A stretch of 64,000 nt of DNA, taken from the NCBI GenBank assembly GCA_024734495.1, contig JALMQS010000187.1, forward strand, positions 10,407,300 through 10,471,299, given 5' to 3'. Numbering within the stretch: position 1 is the stretch's first letter; the number at the start of each line of letters is the position of its first letter. The position numbers and the translations under genes are program-made. Source of the stretch: Forficula auricularia. Lineage: Eukaryota > Arthropoda > Insecta > Dermaptera > Forficulidae. Shown in pieces: positions 12,067 through 21,122 of the stretch. Below the pieces are notes generated by a model. That model saw only the letters and a list, made by a program, of their open reading frames with translations. It ran no database searches and was not told the origin of the DNA.

Positions 12067-12711
12067 CCTATTTTTATCTTTGCTCTTCTCTTTCACCCAT
12101 TTCTCTTTGTTTCTACTCAACATTCTCTTATAGCAAGAAATTTCATAAGCTTAAATTCACTCCTGACTCCTTATCTCTTGAAGGTTGTAAGACAGTGAAA
12201 GTTTATATTTCTAGAAATGTAGGGATAAACGAATGGTTGAACAAAAAACAACATTTAATTCTTCCACTCGAACGAATAATAATAATAATTTTTTTGATTT
12301 ATCCATGTTTTATCTAAACTTATTTGTTTATTATATTGCAAAACCGAAACGGAATATTGTTGAATTCTTTTTCCCTGATCAAAGAACTTTTTTTTTGTTT
12401 GATTTGCACATACTAGAGGAGTATCGGAAATGGATAAAAAAAATGCTGATTAAGTAAACTCGTTGTTAGAAATTTTTTCCTTTAATTTTTATGTATATGT
12501 AATATTTATTTTCAAATAACTGTGCAAGCAGATAAGGCTGGTTCTGATAAGACGGAGGTTTCTTTTCCTTCTATAGCCCGGGAATTGTAGTTTCTTAGCG
12601 ACTTGAAAATTTGAACTCGTACCCATATTTGGTGTATCAATATCATTTTAAAAAAAAAGTTCGTAAATGCGAACCGTCCCAACAAGTCGAGTATTTTGTA
12701 TTTTAAATACA
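12067..12711. other. Spacer, nothing recognised
   Basis: AT-rich sequence directly after the C element. Short overlapping frames at 12045-12457 begin inside the transposon end and lack motifs, so I treat them as chance. Confidence 0.45.
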
Positions 12712-13407
12712 TTATGGTAGTTGTTTCGCAACAATACTAGCAAAAAGTTAATGCTAGAGTATATAAAACAGACAATAAGCTGTTTATGTAGCCCTAGCAA
12801 ATCTGACAACACTGTCCGAACTTGTATATATTTTATCATAGAAATGTCAGTTAAAGTACATTATAAAGGAATATTTATAAAACAATGAGTTCTTAATAAG
12901 CTGTTGCGACAATGACTGAAGCGAAAAAACGTCAAAAAAATAACTAAAGTCAACCCACTTTTTAGGTTAAATATATGCTTTGTTGCCAGCTTTTTTTTAG
13001 TGTAAATTTTTCATTATTTATTCATTATTATCTCAGAAACTGTCGAGTTTCTTAGTTATAATTATATATGTATGTAAACTTTCCGATATCCCGTATAGTG
13101 CAATGCGAGGGGTGAACCGCCATTGGAATTAGGTGTACACCGTCTTTGGAATTATTTGGAATTACTTTTGAATTCATTAGATATTCTATTATCATCTATT
13201 GTCTTCCACTTAGAAATTGTACCCGATTTTAGGTCGCGGTTCAGCCCTCGCTGCAAATTATAAGTCTGAGAAACTTTGGAATTTATTATCTTCGGAACTA
13301 TATTGTTCATCAATTTCGTTTTGCCACCAATCGATGCAGAAGTATTTAAATAATAATCTATCTAAATTTCAAAAAAATCCTAAGATATGGTGAAACAACT
13401 ACCTTAA
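12712..13407 (+). mobile_element. Family A TTAA element with nested D
   Basis: Left end TTATGGTAGTTGTTTCGC (one TTAA base changed); right end GGTGAAACAACTACCTTAA. The element carries a D MITE at 13106-13250 after GTGCAATG. It shares its rare internal deletion and the D insertion with the fragment at 10902-11264. Confidence 0.9.
13106..13250. mobile_element. Family D MITE (inserted in family A), copy 3
   Basis: Ends are CGAGGGGTGAACCGCC and GGTTCAGCCCTCG. The flanks GTGCAATG and CTGCAAAT are a decayed 8-bp duplication (about 5 of 8 positions agree). One half is the ATTGGAATTAGG arm, the other the TTAGGTCGCGG arm. Confidence 0.88.
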
Positions 13408-13479
13408 ATAAATCTATTTCAGTATTTTCCATTTCGCTACTTTTTAAAAAGTATTTTCCTTAACTCTGCTCGTACCTTG

Positions 13480-14110
13480 ATCACCGCCTCGACATTCACA
13501 CACATCTACAACCGATATCTGTACACAAACACCGGTTCACACACGTACACTTGGAAATTCTCCAGTTGAACTCGGAGTCGCCCCCGCCGCTCCCCGGGCC
13601 CGTCCCCGTCGACGCCGATTCCCTTGACGCTCAGCCTTTCCCTATAAACTGTTTTCAGTTTAATCCCGTCATACTAGTTTTGTTTTCTTTTCGATTTGTT
13701 CTTCTCCATCTCTGTCTTTCAATCCATCCGAACCCAGCTCGCTTGGAGCTTTCGCGCTCAATTTTTTCTATTTCTTCCTCCCCTCGTCCGTCCCGCTCGG
13801 TCTGTTTTGTCTCCCATCCGGCGTGACGAGTTCTCGACCCTCTCTATCCCTCCCGCCTCGCTCCAGGGCTCGGAACCAACTCTCCGCGCTGTGCGAAAGA
13901 GATAGAGTCATCGGCAGAATAGAAAGAGCGAGAGAGACAGTATGATCTTCTTGGCGAGTTAATCGCGCGCGCGCCGCCCCCACTCCGCCCCTCCAATGAC
14001 GTCACCTCGCACAGACAAACATTTCCAGCCGTTTATACCTGGAGCGTGCTCTATGCCTACCCGGCTTGGCTTACCTTTCACCGGCCACTATTCCATATTT
14101 ACTCCCTCCC
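13480..14110 (+). promoter_or_regulatory. CpG-rich island, candidate promoter
   Basis: This is one of the most GC- and CpG-rich segments of the window, including a CGCGCGCGCGCC run near 13965. A tight motif cluster follows: two GC boxes (CCGCCCC and CCGCCCCT, about 13973-13992), a CCAAT box and a perfect cAMP-response element. Reading frames at 13551-13983 are short, Pro/Ser-rich and conflict with one another, so I do not call a protein. The composition and motif order fit a promoter plus 5' untranslated exon of a host gene whose coding exons lie elsewhere. Confidence 0.45.
13994..14004 (+). promoter_or_regulatory. CCAAT box overlapping a consensus CRE (TGACGTCA)
   Basis: The bases read CCAATGACGTCA. 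The octamer TGACGTCA at 13997-14004 is the palindromic CREB/ATF site and shares bases with the CCAAT box. GC boxes lie immediately upstream. Function is inferred from motif identity only. Confidence 0.45.
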
Positions 14111-14311
14111 AGCGGATGAGCTGCAAATGTATACTTACCATTCATGCAACTACTTTCTTTTTTTTTAAATTTTGATATTTAATAAAAAAAATATTTAATT
14201 TCATTAAAATCAAAAAAAATTCTAAATTAGAGGAAAAAGTGTAAACTTTTCTTAGATTCGGTTCGCTATCCGGTTACAGCCACCCTTCTAATATTCTAAT
14301 ATTAATATTAC

Positions 14312-14451
14312 CGAGGGGTGAACCGCGATTGAAATTAGGTGTACACCGTCTTTGGAATTACTTTGGAATTCATTAGATAATCTATTGTCTTCTACTTGGA
14401 AATGAAAGTGGAAGTAGCTGTACACGATTTTAGGTCTCGGTTCACCCCTCG
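14312..14451. mobile_element. Family D MITE, copy 4
   Basis: Ends are CGAGGGGTGAACCGCG and TCGGTTCACCCCTCG. Flanks are AATATTAC and AATATTAA, an 8-bp duplication with one difference. Its right duplication overlaps the TTAA boundary of the next element (14461). Confidence 0.9.
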
Positions 14452-14460
14452 AATATTAAC

Positions 14461-14968
14461 TTAAGGTTGCTCGGACATTAAGGCAATGTTGGATTAAAAG
14501 TCTGCATTTTAAATATGTTATTAATTGATAACAAATACGTATAAAATAATTTTTTGAAAAAGATCTGACCAAGGGTTTTTGTGTAATTAATTATTAGAAA
14601 TCAGACTTTTAACACGTAGTGAATATGGAATATTGGCTGAAAGCTTATATTTCGATTAATCTAGCCAATTCGTATGATGAGAAATAAAAAAAACTTTCAG
14701 ACCCAGGGTTTTGTAAATATTCAAATCTATAATAAATGATCGAAAATATCAGTCCGCTTCACTTAAAAATCAATCAATCACGTGACTTGAGTCAAAAGAC
14801 ATTTATTTATTATATTTTTTAATTAAATTATTTCATATTTCCGATTAAAAATAATATTAGCTAACATCTAAATTTAAATAATTAATTTATCTGTTAAAAT
14901 TTGTAATTTTAGTCGGGAAAAAATTTAATTTAATTTTGACTTGCGGGGTACTATCCGAGCAACCTTAA
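14461..14968. mobile_element. TTAA element with GGTTGCTCGGA ends (508 bp)
   Basis: TTAAGGTTGCTCGGA at the left is matched by TCCGAGCAACCTTAA at the right, giving 15 perfect inverted bases including TTAA. The interior is AT-rich and encodes nothing. Like families A-C it has TTAA boundaries and a GG start, but the rest of the terminus differs. Confidence 0.85.
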
Positions 14969-15404
14969 TATTCAAAAAAAAAAACATGTAGTTTATATCT
15001 ATATATTCATCTTTTATTGAGAGCACTTATATTTTTGAATTTGATTTTTGCAAATACGCTTTGATATTAAAAAAAAAAGATCGACTGTCTTAAATAATTT
15101 AGCGACTCTTAAACTTCAAGCTAACGATAAGAATAAAATTATATCTCTTGACTTCATAATTTATCTACTTTTCTCTGCTGTTAACGAAATATATAATAAA
15201 TTATTAAAAATGCATTTTTCTATTTTAAGTAAATAAACCGCCCAAGTTAAATAATTTATTAATTAATTCTGACTTTTAATTCTACAAATCTAGAAATTAT
15301 TTTATTATTTTTTGAAGATAAATTATTTCACTTGCACGACTCATTTACTTATAAAAAAATTAAAACTTTTTAAAAAGTATATTATCTAAAAATAATTATT
15401 TTAT

Positions 15405-15480
15405 ACACCCTCCTACATGCAATATAATAAACATGTCTATTAAAATCTTTGATTTGACCTAAATTGATTTTCGTTAATAA
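15405..15480 (+). repeat. Fragment of a dispersed repeat (possible SINE tail)
   Basis: The block ACCCTCCTACATGCAATATA, followed by AAAATCTTTGATTTGACCTA, recurs at 49141-49200. There it is preceded by a GGTTCGACTCC sequence that resembles a tRNA B box. This copy has only the tail. Confidence 0.5.
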
Positions 15481-15657
15481 TTATTTTAATTTAAATAATT
15501 TGAGATAAATAGCACATCTGATTGTTCGCCAATATCGCCTTAAAATATCATTAAAATAATTATTTATTATCTTGTTAACGTTCTATTAGTCAAATTAATA
15601 AAGTAAAGGGTGTGTAGTTTCACAGTGAATGAAATAAAACTCAAAGAGGTTTATTAC

Positions 15658-15700
15658 AAACTCAATATATTTCCGATTAATAGTCCATCATCAGGAGTTT
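15658..15700 (-). ncRNA. Hammerhead ribozyme-like motif (left arm)
   Basis: On the minus strand: AAACTC, core CTGATGA, stem II region, GAAA, loop TATA, TT, then GAGTTT. Stem I (AAACTC/GAGTTT) pairs perfectly. The last base of stem II is changed from C to G compared with the right arm, which weakens that stem. Confidence 0.65.
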
Positions 15701-15723
15701 ACAAGTTAAAAGTTTTAACTTGT

Positions 15724-15766
15724 AAACTCCTGATGATGGACTAATAATCCGAAATATATTGAGTTT
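15724..15766 (+). ncRNA. Hammerhead ribozyme-like motif (right arm), type I, minimal stem III
   Basis: Stem I 5' strand AAACTC (15724-15729) pairs with GAGTTT (15761-15766), 6 of 6. The invariant core CTGATGA is at 15730-15736. A 14-nt stem II region (15737-15750) has GGA pairing with TCC after an extra U. GAAA is at 15751-15754. Stem III is a single A-U pair closed over the loop UAUA. The predicted cleavage position follows U at 15760, within the allowed AUU (NUH) triplet. All catalytic bases expected from the hammerhead consensus are present. The weak, bulged stem II and one-pair stem III make monomer cleavage uncertain; such motifs in Penelope-like elements often work as dimers. Confidence 0.75.
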
Positions 15767-16591
15767 CTATAAACCTCTTTGAGTTTTATTTCATTCACTG
15801 TGAAACTACACACCCTTTACTTTATTAATTAATATCATGTTTCACCTAAAACCTACACCACTTTCCCTAAGTAAAAAAAAATTCTATTAGTCAGATGATA
15901 AACACATGGGTGGTCCAAACTGAAAGAATTTTTCACTTTACCTACCATTCATGTTTTGTTTTTTGTCCAAGAGCAAGCAGAAGCTGAAAGAATAGGAATT
16001 AAGAAAAACAGACCATTGTCATCCTTGATTGGTATCTCTCTGGAACTTAGCTTTAAAGAACAATGCAATTTTTCTCTTTAGAAAACCTATATGGTTAGAT
16101 TCAAAATATTTTAGAAAACGTTCCAATTCAATCTAAGAACGTGTCCTCAAATAAGAAGTGTTGACCTGCTCAACAAGGTTGATTTGCCCTTGCCGTTTTC
16201 ACGGCTCTGGCCCTTTAAGGAGGTCCTTTCGCTCCAGTTGAGTCAAAAGAAGTCTAGTATCTAATATTTAATCAAATAAGTTAAAATACAAATGAAAATT
16301 AAAAATAAATAGTTTGAAAGCTGTAAATGTTTGAATTAAAAACAATTATAAAAAATAATTAATAGAAAAGTTTGATTTATTCAAATATCAGCTGATAATA
16401 AGTCTTGTATGATTTGACAATGCGTTGTATTAATACTGCTTATGTTTACATCCAAACATAGCATTTATGTGATTTTTTAAAGTAAATATCTAAGTAATTC
16501 GTCGGTCATTCATATATTTTATTGCAAAAAAAGAAACCTGCATGTTTCAAAAAGCTAATTTTTAGTTTTTTTTTCAACTTTATCTATTCAC

Positions 16592-16987
16592 TAAGGCTAG
16601 GCACAGTCGATTTTCAGTCGACCCAACAATTTAGTTGGGTTGGTTTGAAATCGTGATGAATTATCAATTTATAACCAACTCTAATTAACTAAGCTCGATT
16701 TTTTTATCACAAGTGCTCATCGATCGATTTTGATTAAATAATCGAGTTGTAATAGTGCAGTTGTGTTGTGTTTGTGCCTACATTACTTAATATATTTATG
16801 TGCATCAACTAAAACCGAGGGGTGAACCGCGATTGGAGTTAGGTGTACACCGTCTTTGTAATTACTTTGGAATTCATTAGATAATCTATTATCTATTGTC
16901 TTCTACTTGGAAATGAAAGTGGAAGTAGGTGTACACGATTTTAGGTCGCGGTTCACCCCTCGACTTGACTGTGTGTGCCTAGCCTAA
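16592..16987. mobile_element. PIF/Harbinger-like MITE (family H) with TAA duplication
   Basis: Terminal repeats are GGCTAGGCACA and TGTGCCTAGCC. Flanking TAA triplets are at 16592-16594 and 16985-16987. The undisturbed family C sequence has a single TAA at this point, so the 3-bp duplication is demonstrated. TWA duplications with GGC-starting ends are typical of PIF/Harbinger. No coding capacity. A D element occupies 16816-16962. Confidence 0.82.
16816..16962. mobile_element. Family D MITE (inserted in family H), copy 5
   Basis: Complete ends CGAGGGGTGAACCGCG and CGCGGTTCACCCCTCG. The flanks ACTAAAAC and ACTTGACT do not form a convincing 8-bp duplication, unlike most other D copies, suggesting a deletion or rearrangement next to the element. 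Confidence 0.9.
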
Positions 16988-17409
16988 TAGTAGTATAATT
17001 CAAGAAAAAGTGTCAAGATTTTAATTTTCCATAAGACTAAGAAAATTTGCTCAGTTGTGTGTGATTCAAACTTCACCAAAGCAGATAGACTTAAACTATT
17101 ATAAAAAATTAAATTATAGTTATAATCTAATTTTTTTATTTAACATTGGCGGTGAAAGGACCTCCATCCAATCATTCCTAAAGTTTAATCCAATGTATTC
17201 TAATATTATTTTCATTTTAAAATTATATTCATAATACCTATTGGAACGTGATATTCTTTTGTTTAGCTGTATTATTATAGATCATAATCCTTCAACTAGA
17301 AATTTTTTGCTCTTCTGGATTTTCTCATTCATTATCAACAAAGAATGATTAAATTTCATTTTTTTCCTCCTCAAACTTGGAAATCTGATCAAGACAACTA
17401 GATATTTTA

Positions 17410-17720
17410 TTTTAGGCGAAGGGTTCACGCCTTGGGCGGCCACGTGGAGAGGATTTTTTTTTCTAGTGAATTGGGTCATCCGGAGCCGGTGGCGAGGGCA
17501 GGGCGGCCGAGCCGGCTGCTAACTACACTCCCAATTCTTGATCCCCTCCGCCGTTCATTTCTTTTCTCCGTTCTCAGGGTAATGATGATGCCAGTGATCA
17601 TCACCATGAAAATGGCCGACTCATTCTTTTAGCTTGATTCAAGCAAGTTGACCTTGACACTTGCCTCGGGCCAAAGGCCACATCGCATCACAATCTCTCT
17701 TCATAGAAAACTTTCCTATT
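17410..17720 (+). promoter_or_regulatory. GC-rich island, function unknown
   Basis: GC-rich segment containing GGGCGGCCACGTGG (an E-box CACGTG at 17440-17445), GGCGGCCGAGCCGGC, and a short dyad GTGATCATCACC near 17594. Small frames exist on both strands, none with a recognisable domain. It may be regulatory or an untranslated exon. Confidence 0.3.
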
Positions 17721-18025
17721 ACCAAAAAAAAACGGGTGTGTGTGTCTCGCCTCTCCAAAAGTTTTACCATCCCATAAATCAAAAAAAAAAACAAAAAAAA
17801 AAAACGATTAAAATTGATTGGTTGAACAGACCAACAAAGATTGATATTATTTAACAAGCATTATTTGAATCTCGAAAAATTATTGTTTATCTCTAAAATG
17901 CTAAAAATAAATAATTACATTTTTCATTTGAATGTACATAAATTTTTCGAATCCGGTTTTAGTTCCTTTCTTCCGAATTCCTTACCCACAATTGCTCTTT
18001 TAAGGAGGTCCTTTCGCCGCCAATG

Positions 18026-18295
18026 TTAAATAAAAAAATTAAAGTAAATGGAGTGTAGTTTCACAGTGAATGAAATAAAACTCAAGAGGTTTATACAAAC
18101 TCAATATATTTCGGATTATTAGTCCATCATCAGGAGTTTACAGATTACAAACTTAACGAAATAGATTGAGTTTGTATAAACCTCTTTCAGCTTTGTATCA
18201 TTCACTGTGAAACTACACTCCCTTTACTTTATTAATTAATATCATATTTCACCTAAAACTTTCACCACTTTCCCTAAGTAAAATTAAATAAAAAA
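18026..18295. mobile_element. Family G hammerhead insertion in family C, 12-bp duplication
   Basis: The insertion is flanked by TTAAATAAAAAA on both sides (18026-18037 and 18284-18295), whereas uninterrupted C copies have it once. The left arm is complete. The right arm keeps ATTGAGTTTGTATAAACCTC but has lost the catalytic core. The 3' tail TTTCACCTAAAACT, then CACTTTCCCTAAGTA, matches the element at 15593. Confidence 0.88.
18097..18139 (-). ncRNA. Hammerhead ribozyme-like motif
   Basis: The minus strand has stem I AAACTC / GAGTTT (6 pairs), core CTGATGA, the same 14-nt stem II region as 15737-15750, GAAA, UAUA loop and UU before the predicted cut. It is identical in all core positions to the motif at 15724-15766. 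Confidence 0.75.
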
Positions 18296-18825
18296 TATTA
18301 GATTAAAAGTATAACTTAATTTTTTATAATAGTTAAAGTCTATGCTTTGGTGAAGTTTGTATCACACATTAGCGAGCAAATTTTTTAAAATGTAAACATT
18401 TTCTTAGAGTATTATGGAAAATTAAGATCTTACTACTATTGGTTGATTATATAAAGTTGAAAAAAAACTAAAAATTAGCTTTTTGAAACATGCAGTTTTC
18501 TTTTTTTGCAATAAAATATATGATTGACCGACGAATTTATTATACTTAGATATTTACTTTAAAAAATCACATAAATGCTATGTTTGGATCTAAACATAAA
18601 CCGTATTAATACAACTCATTGCCAAATCATACAAGACTTTATTATCAGCTGATTTGAATAAATCAAACTAACTTTTGTATTTAATTATTTTCATTTCAAA
18701 CATTTACGGCTTTCATACTATTTATTTTTTAATTCCATTATTTTTCATTTATATTTTAACTTATTTTATTAAATATTGGATACTACACTTATTTTGACTC
18801 AACTGGAGCGAAAGGACCTCCTTAA

Positions 18826-19864
18826 AGCATTTCCTAATAAAATTTGTTGTTTTAAACAAATATTTAATTATTCAAAACTGAAGGAGGTTTCTTATTTTAT
18901 CAATATTCAAATACTTAAAACTGTTGAGCAAGTCGACTAATAATAGTAACCAACATTTAATCGTGATATGTTAAATTATTACGAAACAAAATTCTTATCT
19001 AGAATGTGGGATTAACAATTTTAATATTGATAGATAGTTTAATTAAAAAGTATTGAATAGGTACATATATATTTTGTTTTGTTGTTGAAAACTATTATAG
19101 TCGATGAAAAATTGAAAATCAAGAAATAAGAATAAACAATACATGATGACATCACAGGTCTGCTTAGAACTTATCTCCCATTTGGAAATATAAAAAAGAC
19201 AGTTTCTAATCACGGCCATGTGTTTGGTTTTTTCCCTCTGGGGTTTGAAAACAAAAAAAATATTTAAATTTTGATGAAAGCAGCCTATAGTTTTATAATT
19301 TATCTATATAAATAATACGTGAAATGAAGGCTTCTCGAAAATTTTTGTTATATTAGACATATCAAACTATTAGGAAAACTTTGAAAATTCTAAAGCTATT
19401 TTTTGTCTACGAATAAATAGATACTATCTATCTCAAAAATGGAAAATGACAAGTAAATAAAAATTTGAACTCAAATTTAGAATCAACTAGTTCATATCTA
19501 ATCTTGAATCAAATAAGTAATTAGGCTCTTTTTCGTAACTTTATCCCTCCATATTTTGGGTCATATTGTGGCTATGAGCTATTTAAATCCTAATTTGAAT
19601 ATCAAAATCACTCTTAACATTTTTTTTTAGATATTTTAATGTATGCTAATGCATATTTAGAATATACTAATATGCTCATCATAATAGTAAGGTAATCACT
19701 TCCAAAACTAGTTTGACGCAACTTCTCTACTCCATTTGACTCTTTCCTATGCCAATTCTTCAATATTTTATTATTAAATATTTATCTCCTTTCAGAATTA
19801 AACATAACTAGGAGATTAAGTTTAATATAATAACGGATCCGAATATCTCGTGTTCGGTCTAAAC
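18826..19864. other. AT-rich spacer, nothing recognised
   Basis: AT-rich sequence; no gene, RNA or repeat from this window's families recognised. Confidence 0.5.
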
Positions 19865-19943
19865 TAATAAAAAAAGTAATAAAAATTGCTTAAAATTGCG
19901 AGGTAGGTTTCACAAAAAAAGAAATAAAACAAAAATGAGTTTT

Positions 19944-19986
19944 GAATTCGATATATTTCGGGGTGTCAAGCCCATCTTCAGGAGTC
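19944..19986 (-). ncRNA. Hammerhead ribozyme-like motif (left arm)
   Basis: Minus strand: GACTC, core CTGAAGA (N7 = A, allowed), stem II region with GGG / CCC, GAAA, UAUA loop, U, then C at the cleavage position and GAATTC. Stem I pairs at positions 1, 2, 4 and 5, with one mismatch. Confidence 0.65.
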
Positions 19987-20178
19987 AGAGAAAACTGAAT
20001 CTATTCTTATAAACCCAGGTATATTTTCCCACCATCTGGCTAAAAACTCACTTGTTCCATCTGTCGAAAATATTAATTCTCAGTACGTTTTCTCCTCCTC
20101 CTATCTTTCCCTCATCATACATATTTCCAAAAAATTATTATTTGTAAAAAATTTTCCAATTTATATTCAGTTTTCTCT

Positions 20179-20219
20179 GACTCCTGAAGATAGGCTGATA
20201 CCCGAAATATATCGAATTC
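20179..20219 (+). ncRNA. Hammerhead ribozyme-like motif (right arm)
   Basis: Core CTGAAGA at 20184-20190, GAAA at 20204-20207, UAUA loop, AUC-type cleavage triplet ending at 20213. Stem I is imperfect. Stem II is reduced to about two G-C pairs, so this copy is probably inactive. Confidence 0.6.
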
Positions 20220-20376
20220 AAAACTAATTTTTGTTTTATTTCTTTTTTTGTGAAATCTACCTCGCAATTTTACGCAATTTTTATTATTATATAAAAATGT
20301 TTCACCTAGAACCAACATCTATCTCCTCAAAAGTTATTAATAAAAAAAGATCTATAAAACCTTAAAGATTTCCTTC

Positions 20377-20421
20377 ATTGAGGTATTCTTTTTTTGTTTC
20401 CTATAATCTTTGAAGTTTTAA
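20377..20421. repeat. 45-bp direct repeat, left copy (flanks family A element)
   Basis: The sequence from ATTGAGGTATTC to GAAGTTTTAA recurs at 21076-21122 with a two-base difference. The family A element starts exactly at the TTAA that ends this copy. Confidence 0.85.
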
Positions 20422-21031
20422 GGTAGTTGTTTCGCGACAATACTAGCAAAAAGTTAATGCTAGAGTATATAGAACAGACAATAAGGATTCATAGTTCATA
20501 AGCCCAAAACTTTTTGCTGTTTATGTACCAATTCTAGCCAATCCCGTGCTCGTTTGACAAATTTGGCACCATTGTGAGAGATTGAATATTTTTATATTAA
20601 AATGACAGATGAAATACATTTTAAAGGTCGATTTATTTCTATAAAAATCGTTTTGTTATTTTTTAACAAATGTAATCAACGCCTACGTCACACCTTATAA
20701 AAATTATAATTTTGAAAAAATAGCGCTTTATACATCATCTTTCGCTGGTAAAATAAATACGCTGTTGCCAAATTGTTTTTAGTGTAAATTTTTTTTATAC
20801 ATGTTTCATTATTTATTCCTTAATATTTCAGAAACTGTGTTGTAACTATGAATCCAAAAGGGTCTTAAAATATGTATTGGTAATTGTTTAATGTTGGTTT
20901 AGTTTTTTATAAAAATGGTAAAAAGGGTTTCTTAATTATAATTAAATATGTATGTAAATTTTCCGATATCCTGTATAGTGCAATGTTAAAGAGCCTGAAA
21001 AACTCGATTTTTGAAATTTAATATCTCCGGT
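20418..21031 (+). mobile_element. Family A TTAA element, 3' end lost and centre rearranged
   Basis: Good left end (TTAAGGTAGTTGTTTCGC). At about 20638-20760 the usual small-frame region is replaced by unrelated sequence. The element stops near ATATCTCCGG (21030) instead of reaching a right terminal repeat. A 44-bp GC-rich stretch (GGGGCTGGCCTCGCGAGGC) then separates it from the second copy of the flanking repeat. Confidence 0.85.
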
Positions 21032-21075
21032 AAGGGGCTGGCCTCGCGAGGCAAATCCTCAGTCAGTATCCGGCT

Positions 21076-21122
21076 ATTGAGGTATTCTATTTTTTTGTTT
21101 CCTATAATCTTTGAAGTTTTAA
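21076..21122. repeat. 45-bp direct repeat, right copy
   Basis: Second copy of the sequence at 20377-20421; it also ends in TTAA. It is not adjacent to the end of the A element. Confidence 0.85.

Larger units (their letters stand above)
15581..15893. mobile_element. Hammerhead-bearing palindromic insertion with 12-bp target duplication (family G)
   Basis: The insertion (15593-15881) is flanked by identical 12-mers TTCTATTAGTCA (15581-15592 and 15882-15893). Two arms, 15597-15710 and 15717-15830, are nearly exact inverted copies that share the block GTAAAGGGTGTGTAGTTTCA. Each arm holds a hammerhead-like core. A unique 3' tail (ATGTTTCACCTAAAACC, then CACTTTCCCTAAGTA) follows the right arm. Variable-length duplications and hammerheads are features of Penelope-like elements; there is no reverse transcriptase, so the copy is non-autonomous. 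Related copies are at 18039, 19877 and 22242. Confidence 0.88.
16215..17169 (-). mobile_element. Family C TTAA element with nested H and D
   Basis: The element begins TTAAGGAGGTCCTTTCGC and ends GGCGGTGAAAGGACCTCCATC (TTAA lost on the right). It is a reverse-orientation C copy. Its length of ~955 bp reflects a nested Harbinger-like element at 16595-16984, which itself contains a D element. Confidence 0.9.
18000..18825 (+). mobile_element. Family C TTAA element with nested hammerhead element
   Basis: Bounded by TTAA; starts TTAAGGAGGTCCTTTCGCCG and ends GAGCGAAAGGACCTCCTTAA. Terminal repeats are intact. A family G hammerhead insertion sits at 18039-18283. Confidence 0.92.
19865..20349. mobile_element. 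Second hammerhead palindrome (relative of G) with 12-bp duplication
   Basis: The insertion 19877-20337 is flanked by TAATAAAAAAAG (19865-19876 and 20338-20349). Arms share GCGAGGTAGGTTTCACAAAA / TTTTGTGAAATCTACCTCGC and both contain a hammerhead core. The 3' tail ATGTTTCACCTAGAACC resembles the G tail, so the two are related families. A 200-bp unrelated spacer lies between the arms. Confidence 0.85.
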
